Shown piece by piece: positions 6,591-6,611 of a stretch of DNA of 6,611 nucleotides (the stretch's first letter is position 1; every line of letters begins with the position of its first letter). Below the pieces are notes generated by a model. It was not told the origin of the DNA. It worked only from the letters and a program-made list of their open reading frames with translations, and made no database searches. Source of the DNA: Nitrospirota bacterium (GTDB taxonomy: Bacteria > Nitrospirota > Leptospirillia > Leptospirillales > Leptospirillaceae); the NCBI GenBank assembly GCA_021828525.1, contig JAJZGM010000072.1, positions 1-6,611 of the forward strand, written 5' to 3'. The translations under genes were made by a program, and so were the position numbers.

Positions 6591-6611
6591 ATCCGGGTCC
6601 ATTTTACTCTT

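Noticed and set aside
6477..6602. 41-codon minus-strand open frame as a leader peptide or small gene
   Set aside because: It lies upstream of the proposed promoter, has no visible ribosome binding site, contains no run of Val, Leu or Ile codons, and overlaps both inverted repeats.

Overview
The window holds six protein-coding genes, all on the minus strand. In transcription order, right to left, they are ilvB, ilvN, ilvC, psd, pssA and a leuA that runs off the left edge. They are packed like one operon: ilvB and ilvN overlap by 4 bases, psd and pssA overlap by 20, and the other gaps are about 19 to 40 bases. The DNA is GC-rich with strong G/C preference at third codon positions, which is why long spurious open frames lie opposite every gene. 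The only non-coding stretch of any size is the roughly 215 bases upstream of ilvB (6397-6611). It is visibly richer in A/T and carries a good sigma70-type promoter, a strong ribosome binding site and two inverted repeats. No other stretch over 300 bases lacks a gene.

Function. IlvBN (acetohydroxyacid synthase, catalytic plus regulatory subunit) and IlvC (ketol-acid reductoisomerase) perform the first two steps of valine and isoleucine synthesis. LeuA (2-isopropylmalate synthase) diverts the valine precursor 2-ketoisovalerate to leucine. Between them lie PssA and Psd, which make phosphatidylserine and decarboxylate it to phosphatidylethanolamine. The cluster thus joins branched-chain amino acid synthesis to the synthesis of a major membrane lipid.

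Organism. From memory, this order (ilvB-ilvN-ilvC-psd-pssA-leuA) is familiar from Geobacter-like Desulfobacterota and from Nitrospirota such as Leptospirillum. The short Psd, the PssA of the CDP-alcohol phosphotransferase type and the short class I IlvC fit that kind of genome. The assignment is an inference from gene order and protein type, not from a database match.

Novelty. I see no mobile element, CRISPR array, tRNA, rRNA, phage gene or defence system. This is a core biosynthetic operon. The points worth a second look are small: a Glu in place of the usual metal-binding Asp in the IlvB thiamine-diphosphate motif, an 18-base perfect palindrome over the ilvB/ilvN junction, non-ATG starts, and two inverted repeats upstream of the promoter.
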